Origin: Bacteroides sp.
GTDB lineage: Bacteria; Bacteroidota; Bacteroidia; Bacteroidales; Bacteroidaceae
Length of the DNA stretch: 6,042 bases
Reading direction: 5' to 3'
Assembly: GCA_019412865.1 (NCBI GenBank)
Contig: DXOJ01000706.1
Coordinates: 1 to 6,042, forward strand
A program made the translations under genes and the position numbers. This document shows positions 1 through 6,027 of this stretch, piece after piece. Under the pieces are notes generated by a model that was not told where the DNA came from, did not search any database, and saw nothing but the letters and a program-made list of their open reading frames with translations. How positions within the stretch are numbered: the stretch's first letter is position 1; each line of letters begins with the position of its first letter.

Positions 1-26
1 GGCTCGGAGATGTGTATAAGAGACAG
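1..26 (+). other. Nextera/Tn5 sequencing adapter remnant (artefact)
   Basis: Bases 1-26 match the 3' end of the Illumina Nextera read-2 transposase adapter. They include the whole 19-bp Tn5 mosaic end AGATGTGTATAAGAGACAG at 8-26, preceded by the adapter-specific GGCTCGG. This is library-preparation sequence left on the contig end, not a natural transposon: no transposase or second end is present. The real genome sequence begins at base 27, and whatever lay upstream was cut at the tagmentation point. Confidence 0.96.
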
Positions 27-40
27 ATATTACATTCTAA
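27..40 (+). CDS. Possible last codons of an upstream susC (TonB-dependent transporter), truncated
   Basis: Read in the frame ending at the TAA of 38-40, the bases after the adapter encode ..-Ile-Thr-Phe-stop. SusC-type TonB-dependent transporters commonly end in a beta-barrel signal with a terminal Phe, often like N-I-T-F or N-V-T-F, and susC is almost always directly upstream of susD. The stop would lie 13 bases before the susD ATG, a normal susC-susD gap. Only three complete codons are visible and the codon that includes 27-28 is disrupted by the adapter, so this is inference from position and the terminal residues. Confidence 0.4.
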
Positions 41-53
41 ATAAGATAGAAAT

Positions 54-1982
54 ATGAAAAAGTTATATAGATTTTCAGCAATTGCTTTATTGGTCCTGCC
101 GTTGGTCTTTACTTCGTGTAGCGATTACCTGGACCGGGACGATGATGATAATATTACGGAAGCGGACGTTTTTGCCCGTTACGAAAAAGTGAACGGACTA
201 GTCTCTGACGTATATGCGGCTGCAAAGAAAGCAGACCGTCCGCTGGTGTTTTTCGAGCACTTCAGCAACAGTGCCATTACGGACGAATGTGAAGGAACTA
301 ACGTAGAGGGAAACATTACGAATAACTTCAATAACGGTGCCTGGAACCCGAACTCTTTGCCCGGTAGTGTAGGGCAATATTGGGAAGCTCTTTATGAAGG
401 AATCCGTAAAGCGAACCTGATTATAGAAAATGTACAGAAGTATAACACGCCCGACAACCCTCAACAGGACGGTGATCTTCGTAATCGTATCGGTGAGATG
501 TATTTCATGCGTGGTTATTTCCACATGCTGTTACTGCGTATGTATGGCGAAGCTCCTTATATTGACCGTGTGATTAATGCCGGAGATAATATGGACTTCA
601 AGAAAGAATCTGTTCATTCGATGGTTGAAAAGATTGTTACCGATGCACAAACTGCTTATGGCATGGTTCCTAATAAGTATGTGAAAACTTCCGAGAACTT
701 TGGCCGTGTGGATAAGGGAGCCTGTCTGGGATTGATTTCTTTTGTTCGCTGGGTAGCGGCTACTCCGTTGTGGAATGGTGCTTCCCAATATGGATACAAC
801 TTGCGTCGTGTGTTTGAAAATGAGTATGCTTATGATGCTACTCGTTGGAGAAAAGCCAAAGAAGCGGCTAAAGCAGTTCTGGATTTCGAAGTCGGCGGCA
901 CCAAGCGTTATTCTCTCTATACGAAACATGATGCAAATGATTTCAAGGATCCGGCTGACGGTAATCTGAATGACAGCCGTGTATATGCTCGTTTGTGGGA
1001 TATGTTTTATGATATGGATGCCTTTGCCAATGAGTATGTGTTCTTTATGACGAAGAGCAAGGATCAGGCATGGCAGGGGGATATTTATCCGCCCAGCCGT
1101 GAGGGAAGTTCGCGCCAGCAACCGGTGCAGGAACAAGTGGATGAATATGAATATATCGTAGGTGATTATGGCTATCCGGTATATTCGGCAGAAGCTCGTA
1201 AAGGTGGCTATGATGATACTAATCCGTATATGAAAGGTACTCGTGACCCGCGTTTCTATCGCGATGTAATTTATCACGGAGCTCCTTATCGTAATAATAA
1301 GAACGAGTCGAAAACGATCAATACGGCGAGTGGTTCCGATAAGATTGGTGCTACCAATGCAACTACTACCGGTTATTATTTACGTAAATTCCAACAAGAG
1401 TCATGGAACAAATCTGGTAACTTCAGTATCAATGCGCCCGCCATCTGGCGTCTTCCGGAGTTTATCTATATTTATGCAGAGGCTTGTAATGAATTGGGCG
1501 AGGATATCGATGAAGCTTATAAATTGGTGAATACGGTTCGTGAACGTTCTTTTATGAAACCGATGCCGCCGGAAGTAAAGACTAATCAACAGTTGATGCG
1601 TGAATACATTCAGCGTGAACGTCGCGTGGAACTCTTTTATGAGGGAAAACGTCCGTGGACTTGCCGCTTGTATCTGGAGCCCACCAGTAAGGAAGAGCTG
1701 GCAAAGGAAAGCCTTTGGAAATCCAGCGGAAGCGATAACTCAAAACGTACGCAAAAATACTGGGCTGCCAATAACGGTGCATTGCCCCGTTGCCAGCGAA
1801 TGATTAACGGAATGCGTCCGGTGCAGGATGAGAATGGAGCGATTACGGTTGACGGTGTGAAATATAGAATGGAGCGTTTCTGCGTGGAAGAACGTACTTT
1901 CTCTATTCAGCATTATCTGTTCCCGATTCGCCAGAGTGAGTTGCAGAAGACACCGACCATTGAACAAAATCCCGGATGGTAA
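54..1982 (+). CDS. SusD/RagB family nutrient-binding outer-membrane lipoprotein
   Basis: This 642-residue protein is the surface lid lipoprotein that works with a SusC TonB-dependent transporter to capture glycan at the outer membrane. It has a type II signal peptide (MKKLYRF, a hydrophobic stretch, then lipobox VFTSC with Cys22), and the mature start CSDYLD with nearby Asp run (29-32) is typical of Bacteroidota surface-export signals. Family landmarks follow: YEGIRKANLIIENV at about 114-127; E148 to P168 with YFMRGYFHMLLLRMYGEAP, part of the TPR-like helices; FIYIYAEACNELGE at 470-483; REYIQRERRVELFYEGKR at 516-533; and the C-terminal IRQSELQKTPTIEQNPGW. All are characteristic of SusD. It is somewhat longer than archetypal SusD (about 550 residues), so loop insertions are likely. 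The start is supported by the signal peptide; no Shine-Dalgarno is visible, as usual in this phylum. The ligand cannot be predicted. It is probably cotranscribed with the lost susC and the next gene. Confidence 0.96.
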   Translation: MKKLYRFSAIALLVLPLVFTSCSDYLDRDDDDNITEADVFARYEKVNGLVSDVYAAAKKADRPLVFFEHFSNSAITDECEGTNVEGNITNNFNNGAWNPNSLPGSVGQYWEALYEGIRKANLIIENVQKYNTPDNPQQDGDLRNRIGEMYFMRGYFHMLLLRMYGEAPYIDRVINAGDNMDFKKESVHSMVEKIVTDAQTAYGMVPNKYVKTSENFGRVDKGACLGLISFVRWVAATPLWNGASQYGYNLRRVFENEYAYDATRWRKAKEAAKAVLDFEVGGTKRYSLYTKHDANDFKDPADGNLNDSRVYARLWDMFYDMDAFANEYVFFMTKSKDQAWQGDIYPPSREGSSRQQPVQEQVDEYEYIVGDYGYPVYSAEARKGGYDDTNPYMKGTRDPRFYRDVIYHGAPYRNNKNESKTINTASGSDKIGATNATTTGYYLRKFQQESWNKSGNFSINAPAIWRLPEFIYIYAEACNELGEDIDEAYKLVNTVRERSFMKPMPPEVKTNQQLMREYIQRERRVELFYEGKRPWTCRLYLEPTSKEELAKESLWKSSGSDNSKRTQKYWAANNGALPRCQRMINGMRPVQDENGAITVDGVKYRMERFCVEERTFSIQHYLFPIRQSELQKTPTIEQNPGW

Positions 1983-2018
1983 ACCGGTAGGAATGTATAA
2001 CTTTAAAAAGAAAATCAG

Positions 2019-3590
2019 ATGAAACGAATCTATACATATATGTGTCTGTTGCTATTGTCGGTATTATCGTTTGCCGTTACAGGTTGTGATGACGATGATG
2101 ATGACGATGTGGCTAAAGACTTGATAGAGTTGGTTGTGAACAAACCGGTGATACGTATCGGGCAGAATGAGGAAGCCAAAGTGAATGTAGTGGTTGGAAA
2201 CGGAAACTATACCGTGAGAAGTTTCAACACTGCTATTGCAACGGCTACCGTTTCCGGCGAATTGATAACTGTAAAAAGTGGCTCACAGAATGGGGCCACT
2301 ACCATCGAAGTAATGGATGGAGAAGGAGTAGTTGCCAATATCTCTGTGAATGTTGGTGTATTTGAATTGGAAGTGAATGAGTCGGAGGTGATCTTGGAAG
2401 TTGCCGGTGAAAAGCAACTGATTGTCAGCATGGGAAACTTTTCCAGCAATGATGAATTGTCTTATGAGGTGGAGGATGAAACGGTTGTCAGCATGGTTAA
2501 TACAGATCAGTTCCGTCCTTTCTATACTTTGACAGGTTTGAAGAACGGACATACAACAGTGACTTTTACAGACCATAAAGGAAAACAGGCGGTGGTTCAG
2601 GTGACGGTAAATCCGATTTCTATCGATGTCTCCAATCTGACACCGAGAGTGGGAGTCAATAATAAGATCATGATTACGGTAGAAAAAGGAAACGGAGGTT
2701 ATAGTCTGACAGCAGAGAATGAAGAGGTTGTAGCTATTCAGCAGGTGGATGATACTCGTTTCAATTTAATAGGTAAAAAAGCGGGTATCACTACCGTGTT
2801 TGTCAGAGACGAAGCGGAACAGGAATTAAGTCTGACCGTAACGGTGGTACAGGCAGATAAAGTGGCAAACCTGGGTAGCGGTAATTACTTTAAAGTACCG
2901 TTTGAATATAATGGTACGGCAGATGAATCGCTAAAGAATTTGAGTACGCTCACATTTGAGGCTCGTTTCAACATTGAGTCGTTGAATGGCAATGACAATG
3001 GAAATGCCCGGATTAATACGGTGATGGGTATAGAGAAGAAATTCTTGCTGCGTGTCGATGTGCATAAGGGAGGAAGCAATGATGAAGAACGTTTCCTTCA
3101 GCTTGCTGCAGATGATAAAGGTAGTATTCGCTATGAGGGCTCTACTAAGATAGAAACCAATAAGTGGTATGATGTGGCTGTGGTATTGGATAATAGTAAG
3201 AGCGGAAGCGAGCGGATTGCGTTGTATGTAAATGGTGTCAGAGAAACGCTTCAATTATCAAACGGTACGCCGGATGATTTGAAAGAGATCAATCTTACTT
3301 CTGATTTCTACATCGGCCAGTCTGATGGTAAACGCCGGTTGAACGGAGCTATCAGTTATGCCCGTATTTGGACAAAAGCCTTGTCGGATCAACAGATCTC
3401 CGAGCAGAGCGGTAAGTTGTTGAGTGAGGATAAGGATGGAATGGTAGCTAATTGGTTATTCAATAATGGAAATGGTAATACCAAGACATTTGTGTCTTTG
3501 GCAGGAAAGAGCTTCGAAGCAGAGGCGGCAAATATTGTTTCAAGTTGGAAAACAGATCCGATATTGGAAACAAGTGCTCCTACAGAATGA
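2019..3590 (+). CDS. Surface lipoprotein with three Ig-like repeats and a LamG/concanavalin-like domain (putative glycan-binding protein)
   Basis: This 523-residue protein sits 36 bases after susD on the same strand, the usual place of a SusE/F-like surface glycan-binding protein. The signal peptide ends in lipobox AVTGC (Cys23), followed at once by seven Asp (24-30), a strong acidic lipoprotein-export tract that predicts surface display. Three beta-rich Ig-like modules of about 80 residues follow (about 36-112, 115-197, 200-276). They share a pattern such as GNGNY/GNGGY, then xLITVKSG or FNLIGKKAG, then TTIxVxD or TTVFVRD, and they resemble BIG2/BACON-type spacers. Residues about 284-485 look like a LamG_3/concanavalin A-like sandwich: LTFEARFNI, NKWYDVAVVLD, ALYVNGV, FYIGQSDGKRRLNGAISYARIWTKALSDQQI. 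A glycan-binding role is inferred from architecture and position; no catalytic residues are recognisable, but a glycosidase-associated module cannot be excluded by eye. The leader is A-rich without Shine-Dalgarno. An intrinsic terminator begins 20 bases after the stop. Confidence 0.9.
   Translation: MKRIYTYMCLLLLSVLSFAVTGCDDDDDDDVAKDLIELVVNKPVIRIGQNEEAKVNVVVGNGNYTVRSFNTAIATATVSGELITVKSGSQNGATTIEVMDGEGVVANISVNVGVFELEVNESEVILEVAGEKQLIVSMGNFSSNDELSYEVEDETVVSMVNTDQFRPFYTLTGLKNGHTTVTFTDHKGKQAVVQVTVNPISIDVSNLTPRVGVNNKIMITVEKGNGGYSLTAENEEVVAIQQVDDTRFNLIGKKAGITTVFVRDEAEQELSLTVTVVQADKVANLGSGNYFKVPFEYNGTADESLKNLSTLTFEARFNIESLNGNDNGNARINTVMGIEKKFLLRVDVHKGGSNDEERFLQLAADDKGSIRYEGSTKIETNKWYDVAVVLDNSKSGSERIALYVNGVRETLQLSNGTPDDLKEINLTSDFYIGQSDGKRRLNGAISYARIWTKALSDQQISEQSGKLLSEDKDGMVANWLFNNGNGNTKTFVSLAGKSFEAEAANIVSSWKTDPILETSAPTE
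2085..2108 (+). other. Lipobox cysteine plus hepta-aspartate lipoprotein export signal
   Basis: Codon 23 (Cys, 2085-2087) is followed by seven Asp codons mixing GAT and GAC (2088-2108). Acidic residues just after the lipidated Cys are the known Bacteroidota signal for moving lipoproteins to the cell surface. The run is longer than the three or four acidic residues usually needed. It is also a trinucleotide tract that could change length by slippage, although the GAT/GAC mixing lowers that risk. Confidence 0.7.
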
Positions 3591-3610
3591 TTGTAAGAAG
3601 ATAGGATAAT

Positions 3611-3655
3611 AAAAAAGCCATCCCCGGAATAGACGAAAGTAGGGATGGCTTTTTT
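3611..3655. terminator. Bidirectional intrinsic terminator between convergent operons
   Basis: An 8-bp GC-rich stem GCCATCCC (3617-3624) pairs with GGGATGGC (3642-3649). It is flanked by A6 on the left (3611-3616) and a T run on the right (3650-3656), which extend the stem and provide a U-tract on either strand. The 17-base loop contains a minor AC-GAAA-GT hairpin. It lies 20 bases after the LamG lipoprotein stop on the + strand and about 55 bases after the stop of the small - strand gene, so it can end transcription from both sides. Confidence 0.9.
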
Positions 3656-3709
3656 TGTAGTGTGCTTACTATTCTTCGGCAGACTATGTCCTGCATGTTG
3701 TTGGCAAGG

Positions 3710-3976
3710 TTATTCCTTGACAGGCTCAGCCGGTTTGTCTTTTGATGTAGTGTCTGTGACAACTGTATCATTGACAATGGCGGCTAGTGCAACCAGTTCT
3801 GCCTTTGCAGGCGCGTCTTCTTTAGTTACAGTATCTTTAACTACTGTATCGTTGACAACTGTCGCATTGATTTCTGTCGGGGCTGTCACAGCTTCTGCAG
3901 AACTCTGAGCCTTTACAAGGAATGAACCACCACAAACAAACATAAACATTGCTACTACTAATACTAATTTTTTCAT
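3710..3976 (-). CDS. Small exported protein with an internal VNDTVV duplication, function unknown
   Basis: An 88-residue protein not recognised as any named family. It has a convincing signal peptide: MKK, a hydrophobic core, then VKA with likely signal peptidase I cleavage after Ala23. Cys15 lies within the hydrophobic segment but lacks a good lipobox. The mature part is about 65 residues, low in complexity, rich in Val, Thr, Ala, Asp and Lys, without Cys or aromatic residues, and probably extended or disordered. VNDTVVKDT (41-49) recurs as VNDTVVTDT (68-76), an offset of 27 residues. Underlying DNA is nearly identical at 81-bp spacing (3762-3777 versus 3843-3858, 15 of 16 bases), so this is a tandem duplication. 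The start is fixed by the signal peptide; the ATG has an A/T-rich leader. It lies on the sulfatase strand, 274 bases downstream, with a strong hairpin between, so it is probably a separate transcript. It may be a periplasmic or cell-envelope protein. Confidence 0.75.
   Translation of the reverse strand: MKKLVLVVAMFMFVCGGSFLVKAQSSAEAVTAPTEINATVVNDTVVKDTVTKEDAPAKAELVALAAIVNDTVVTDTTSKDKPAEPVKE
3762..3858 (-). repeat. 81-bp-offset internal duplication inside the small exported gene
   Basis: On the + strand ACTGTATCATTGACAA (3762-3777) recurs as ACTGTATCGTTGACAA (3843-3858), one mismatch in 16 at an offset of 81 bp, exactly 27 codons. In protein terms both copies give VNDTVV. The flanks of the repeat units are more diverged, with related Asp-Thr-Val codons between the copies. 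Confidence 0.7.
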
Positions 3977-4086
3977 AATCGTTTGCTTTAATGATTATTA
4001 GACATATGTTTTCAATTCTCTACCTTTGTGTTAAGGAATCGGTTATTGCTTTTCGCTAACGTCTAATTAAAGATCAAAGCGCGTGC

Positions 4087-4094
4087 CAAAATTA
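4087..4094 (-). promoter_or_regulatory. Possible Bacteroides -7 promoter element for the small exported gene
   Basis: On the - strand this reads TAATTTTG, an exact fit to the Bacteroides primary-sigma -7 consensus TAnnTTTG. It would start transcription around 4080, leaving a leader of roughly 100 bases before the ATG at 3976. No TTTG -33 element is seen at the expected distance (only TTTA-like matches at about 4118-4125), so this is weak. Confidence 0.3.
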
Positions 4095-4187
4095 GAGAAT
4101 GTATGATAAGTGATTGATAAATAAAGGAATGAGGAAGATGATGCCAATTAGGATAGTGGGGAAGTATGTGTGGAGTGTGTGGAAACT

Positions 4188-4226
4188 GTGGCGGGGAGTG
4201 TGGAATAATTCCACACTCCCCGCCAC
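4188..4226. repeat. Perfect 39-bp inverted repeat (19-bp arms), probable terminator or dispersed palindrome
   Basis: The left arm 4188-4206 (GTGGCGGGGAGTGTGGAAT) is perfectly complementary to the right arm 4208-4226 around a single central A, giving one of the strongest hairpins possible for its length. It lies 24 bases beyond the sulfatase stop, so it is well placed to end or protect that transcript. On the - strand no U-tract follows it; on the + strand the tail is T-rich (4227-4237). Imperfect copies of the arm motif GGAGTGTGGAA occur just outside (4172-4184). It could be a terminator, an mRNA-stabilising hairpin or a REP-like dispersed element. Confidence 0.85.
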
Positions 4227-4250
4227 CATTCTTTTATTTAGGTAATCTAT

Positions 4251-5816
4251 TTACTTAATTTCATCCGGCCAGGGACAAGGTTTGCCTGTCGCTTTGAAAG
4301 TCGGTCGTTGTGCATCTACTTTTCTTAGAAAGTTGCCCAGCTCTTTAGAAAGTTTCTTCACGATGTCCGGATGCTGTGCACTAAGGTCGTTGCTTTCTTC
4401 TATATCATCAGGTATGTTGAATAACTCTTTTTTTCCTGTTCCATAGTAATAAATCAATTTCCAGTCACCGTTTCGAACGGCACAATTAAAGTTGATTCCG
4501 GGACCGTCATTTCCCCAGTTGTTAGGCATATTCCAGAAAAGACTCCGACCCTTAGCTGGGTTGCCTGTCTGTTTCAGCAGAGGGATGAAACTGATACCGT
4601 CTATCGGTTGAACTGTCTGGTAGTTCTTGACACCTGCTATTTCAAGAATAGTAGGGTAGAAGTCTTCTATCAACAAGTAGTTGTTGCATTTGCTTCCCGG
4701 AGCTACTACTCCCGGCCAACTGACAATCATCGGTTCGCGGATACCGCCTTCATAAGTAGAACCTTTACCACTGTTCAATGGATAATTCTGTGTATGCAGC
4801 TTGCCGTCACGCCATCCGGATTCGGATGCAAGTCCTCCGTTATCACTCATAAAAATGATAATAGTGTTGTTGGCTTCTCCATTCTTTTCCAGCCAGTTCA
4901 TTAAATCACCTAAACTTTTATCCATTCCTTCAATCAGTGTGGCATAAGCAGCTTCATGGTCTGTCATTCCTTTTTTCTTGTACTTCTCATAGAAGCGCAT
5001 ATCTTTGTTCAAAGGAATGTGGATGGCATATTGCGACATATACAAATAGAAAGGCTGATTATACTTTTTCGCTTTATCCAGTGCTTTAATGGCTTCCAAC
5101 GTCAATGCTTCAGTTACAAAGGTTTCCGTTCCCCAATATTTCTCTAATCCGGGAACAGACATCAGTGATACCGCTTTCCCATCTTTGGTATGTCCGTAGT
5201 TCTCTTCTCCCAGGTAACTGGCAAGTCCACCGGCCGCATGTCCGGCAATATTTACCTCGAATCCCCAATGATGCGGATCTTCCCCTGGAGTATCTATCGC
5301 TCCGAAATGGGCTTTTCCACAATGTATAGTATGATAACCGCTGTTCTTTAGCAGTTGCACGAAGGAGGTTCCTACGAAAGTATGATTAGTGCCGGACACT
5401 TGACTTACTCCATTGTAATTCCAGTCAGGGACTGCCAGAATGCTATCTTTACGGTCTGTCATTGTATTCTTTTGCAGCGTCCAGTTAGTTACTCGGTGAC
5501 GTGCGGCGTTTGTTCCGGTGATGAGGCTGCACCGGGTAGGAGAACTGATACTGTTGGCATACGCTTGAATAAACATCATTCCCTGTTTGGCTAACCGCTC
5601 CATATTGGGAGTCTCGTACAATTCGTTATAGTGTGTTTTCTGTGTCCAGAATGGGAGTGAAGTATCCTGCCATCCCATATCGTCTACCATAAAGAGAATG
5701 ATATTCGGACGTTTGTCCGCGTGTTCTATTTGCATATTGCTTTGTGCTTGCAGATTGGTTGCAGCGAGTGGCACAAATGCAAGGGGTAATAATGTTTTTT
5801 TATTCATGGGGGTCAT
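4251..5816 (-). CDS. Serine-type S1 (arylsulfatase-like) periplasmic glycan sulfatase
   Basis: This 521-residue enzyme is predicted to hydrolyse sulfate esters on sugars. A signal peptide ends near Ala24 (NLQA|QS), so a periplasmic or exported location is expected. Alkaline phosphatase-fold motifs appear in order: IILFMVDDMGW (metal ligands D45, D46); the formylglycine motif SSPTRCSLITG with Ser91 as the residue to be modified, then P93, R95, T100, G101; CGKAH (K168, H170); YAIHIPL (H266); MSDNGG (D325, N326); GKGSTYEGGIREP (K351). The C-terminal subdomain includes RNGDWKLI (448-455). Length and motifs are complete, so it looks intact. Because position 91 is Ser, maturation needs the radical-SAM enzyme anSME, encoded elsewhere. 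Two starts are possible: 5816 (MTPMNKK), with an A-rich leader, or 5807 (MNKK), which gives the more typical signal peptide; I kept the longer one. Substrate and S1 subfamily cannot be fixed by eye. It converges on the susD operon, consistent with a PUL for a sulfated glycan. Confidence 0.95.
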   Translation of the reverse strand: MTPMNKKTLLPLAFVPLAATNLQAQSNMQIEHADKRPNIILFMVDDMGWQDTSLPFWTQKTHYNELYETPNMERLAKQGMMFIQAYANSISSPTRCSLITGTNAARHRVTNWTLQKNTMTDRKDSILAVPDWNYNGVSQVSGTNHTFVGTSFVQLLKNSGYHTIHCGKAHFGAIDTPGEDPHHWGFEVNIAGHAAGGLASYLGEENYGHTKDGKAVSLMSVPGLEKYWGTETFVTEALTLEAIKALDKAKKYNQPFYLYMSQYAIHIPLNKDMRFYEKYKKKGMTDHEAAYATLIEGMDKSLGDLMNWLEKNGEANNTIIIFMSDNGGLASESGWRDGKLHTQNYPLNSGKGSTYEGGIREPMIVSWPGVVAPGSKCNNYLLIEDFYPTILEIAGVKNYQTVQPIDGISFIPLLKQTGNPAKGRSLFWNMPNNWGNDGPGINFNCAVRNGDWKLIYYYGTGKKELFNIPDDIEESNDLSAQHPDIVKKLSKELGNFLRKVDAQRPTFKATGKPCPWPDEIK

Positions 5817-5874
5817 TTTATTCTATGGAATATGCATTAAAATTAATAATATCTGGTAATGCGATAGATTCGGT

Positions 5875-5899
5875 TAAAGATAAGTTCGAGCACTACAAA
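5875..5899 (-). promoter_or_regulatory. Weak candidate promoter for the sulfatase gene
   Basis: On the - strand TTTG (5899-5896) and TATCTTTA (5882-5875) resemble the Bacteroides -33 TTTG and -7 TAnnTTTG elements, and the site lies just downstream of the palindrome array. The spacer is only 13 bases, well short of the usual roughly 20, and the last base of the -7 element differs. It may be coincidence, or a promoter that depends on an activator. Confidence 0.2.
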
Positions 5900-5909
5900 A
5901 AGGAATCAT

Positions 5910-6003
5910 TTCTCACCGTGATGAGAATAAATACTCATAGTAGTGAGAATTTTTTCTCATTGCATTGAGAAAATTTTCTCATAGGCATGAGAACACTTGA
6001 GAA
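5910..6003. promoter_or_regulatory. Phased array of four TTCTCA-N6-TGAGAA dyads (22-bp period), probable operator array
   Basis: Four 18-bp dyads start at 5910, 5932, 5954 and 5976, exactly 22 bp apart. Units 1, 3 and 4 have perfect arms TTCTCA and TGAGAA; unit 2 has TACTCA and TGAGAA. The 6-bp cores differ (CCGTGA, TAGTAG, TTGCAT, TAGGCA) and the 4-bp linkers are TAAA, TTTT and AATT. An extra TGAGAA half-site lies at 5998-6003. Half-sites therefore alternate every 12 and 10 bp, close to one per helical turn, so all face the same side of the DNA. Right arm plus next left arm also makes TGAGAAAATTTTCTCA (5966-5981), a perfect 16-bp palindrome. It ends 94 bases or less upstream of the sulfatase start, so a multi-site operator is the simplest reading. 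No binding protein is encoded here. Confidence 0.75.
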
Positions 6004-6013
6004 AATGCAAGAA

Positions 6014-6027
6014 TGTAACTTGTTACA
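6014..6027. promoter_or_regulatory. Perfect 14-bp palindrome TGTAAC-TT-GTTACA, operator-like
   Basis: TGTAAC (6014-6019) and GTTACA (6022-6027) are perfect inverted arms around TT, giving also the TGTA-N6-TACA form common in bacterial operators. It lies just beyond the array of dyads and has a different sequence, suggesting a second regulator's site. Another 8-bp palindrome, CAATATTG, follows at 6031-6038. The window ends 15 bases after the 14-bp palindrome, so its relation to any gene on the right is unknown. Confidence 0.45.

Noticed and set aside
1..26. Tn5-like transposon end (19-bp mosaic end)
   Set aside because: It is preceded by the Nextera-specific GGCTCGG and sits exactly at the sequence end; there is no transposase, target duplication or second end, so it is library adapter.
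531..1277. 248-residue open frame on the - strand inside susD
   Set aside because: It lies wholly antisense to a well-supported SusD gene, has no recognisable motif and an Ile/His/Arg-rich composition typical of a reverse-frame shadow.
3645..3908. 87-residue + strand open frame opposite the small exported gene
   Set aside because: Its start lies inside the terminator stem and its V/T/S/A-rich repeats simply mirror the duplication of the - strand gene, which has a real signal peptide.
4021..4028. TACCTTTG on the + strand as a Bacteroides -7 promoter
   Set aside because: There is no -33 TTTG at a suitable distance and no + strand gene downstream; it would only transcribe the 3' end of the sulfatase region in antisense.
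4158..4203. G-quadruplex in the G/T-rich stretch
   Set aside because: Only two GGGG runs are present and the others are GG pairs; the same bases form a far more stable perfect hairpin.
5744..5968. 74-residue + strand open frame across the sulfatase start and into the palindrome array
   Set aside because: It overlaps the sulfatase signal peptide and runs into the operator-like repeats; no motif and no leader support.
5910..6003. Mini CRISPR array
   Set aside because: The repeating unit is only 22 bp, the variable parts are 6-bp cores inside palindromes, and there is no leader, cas gene or spacer of normal length.
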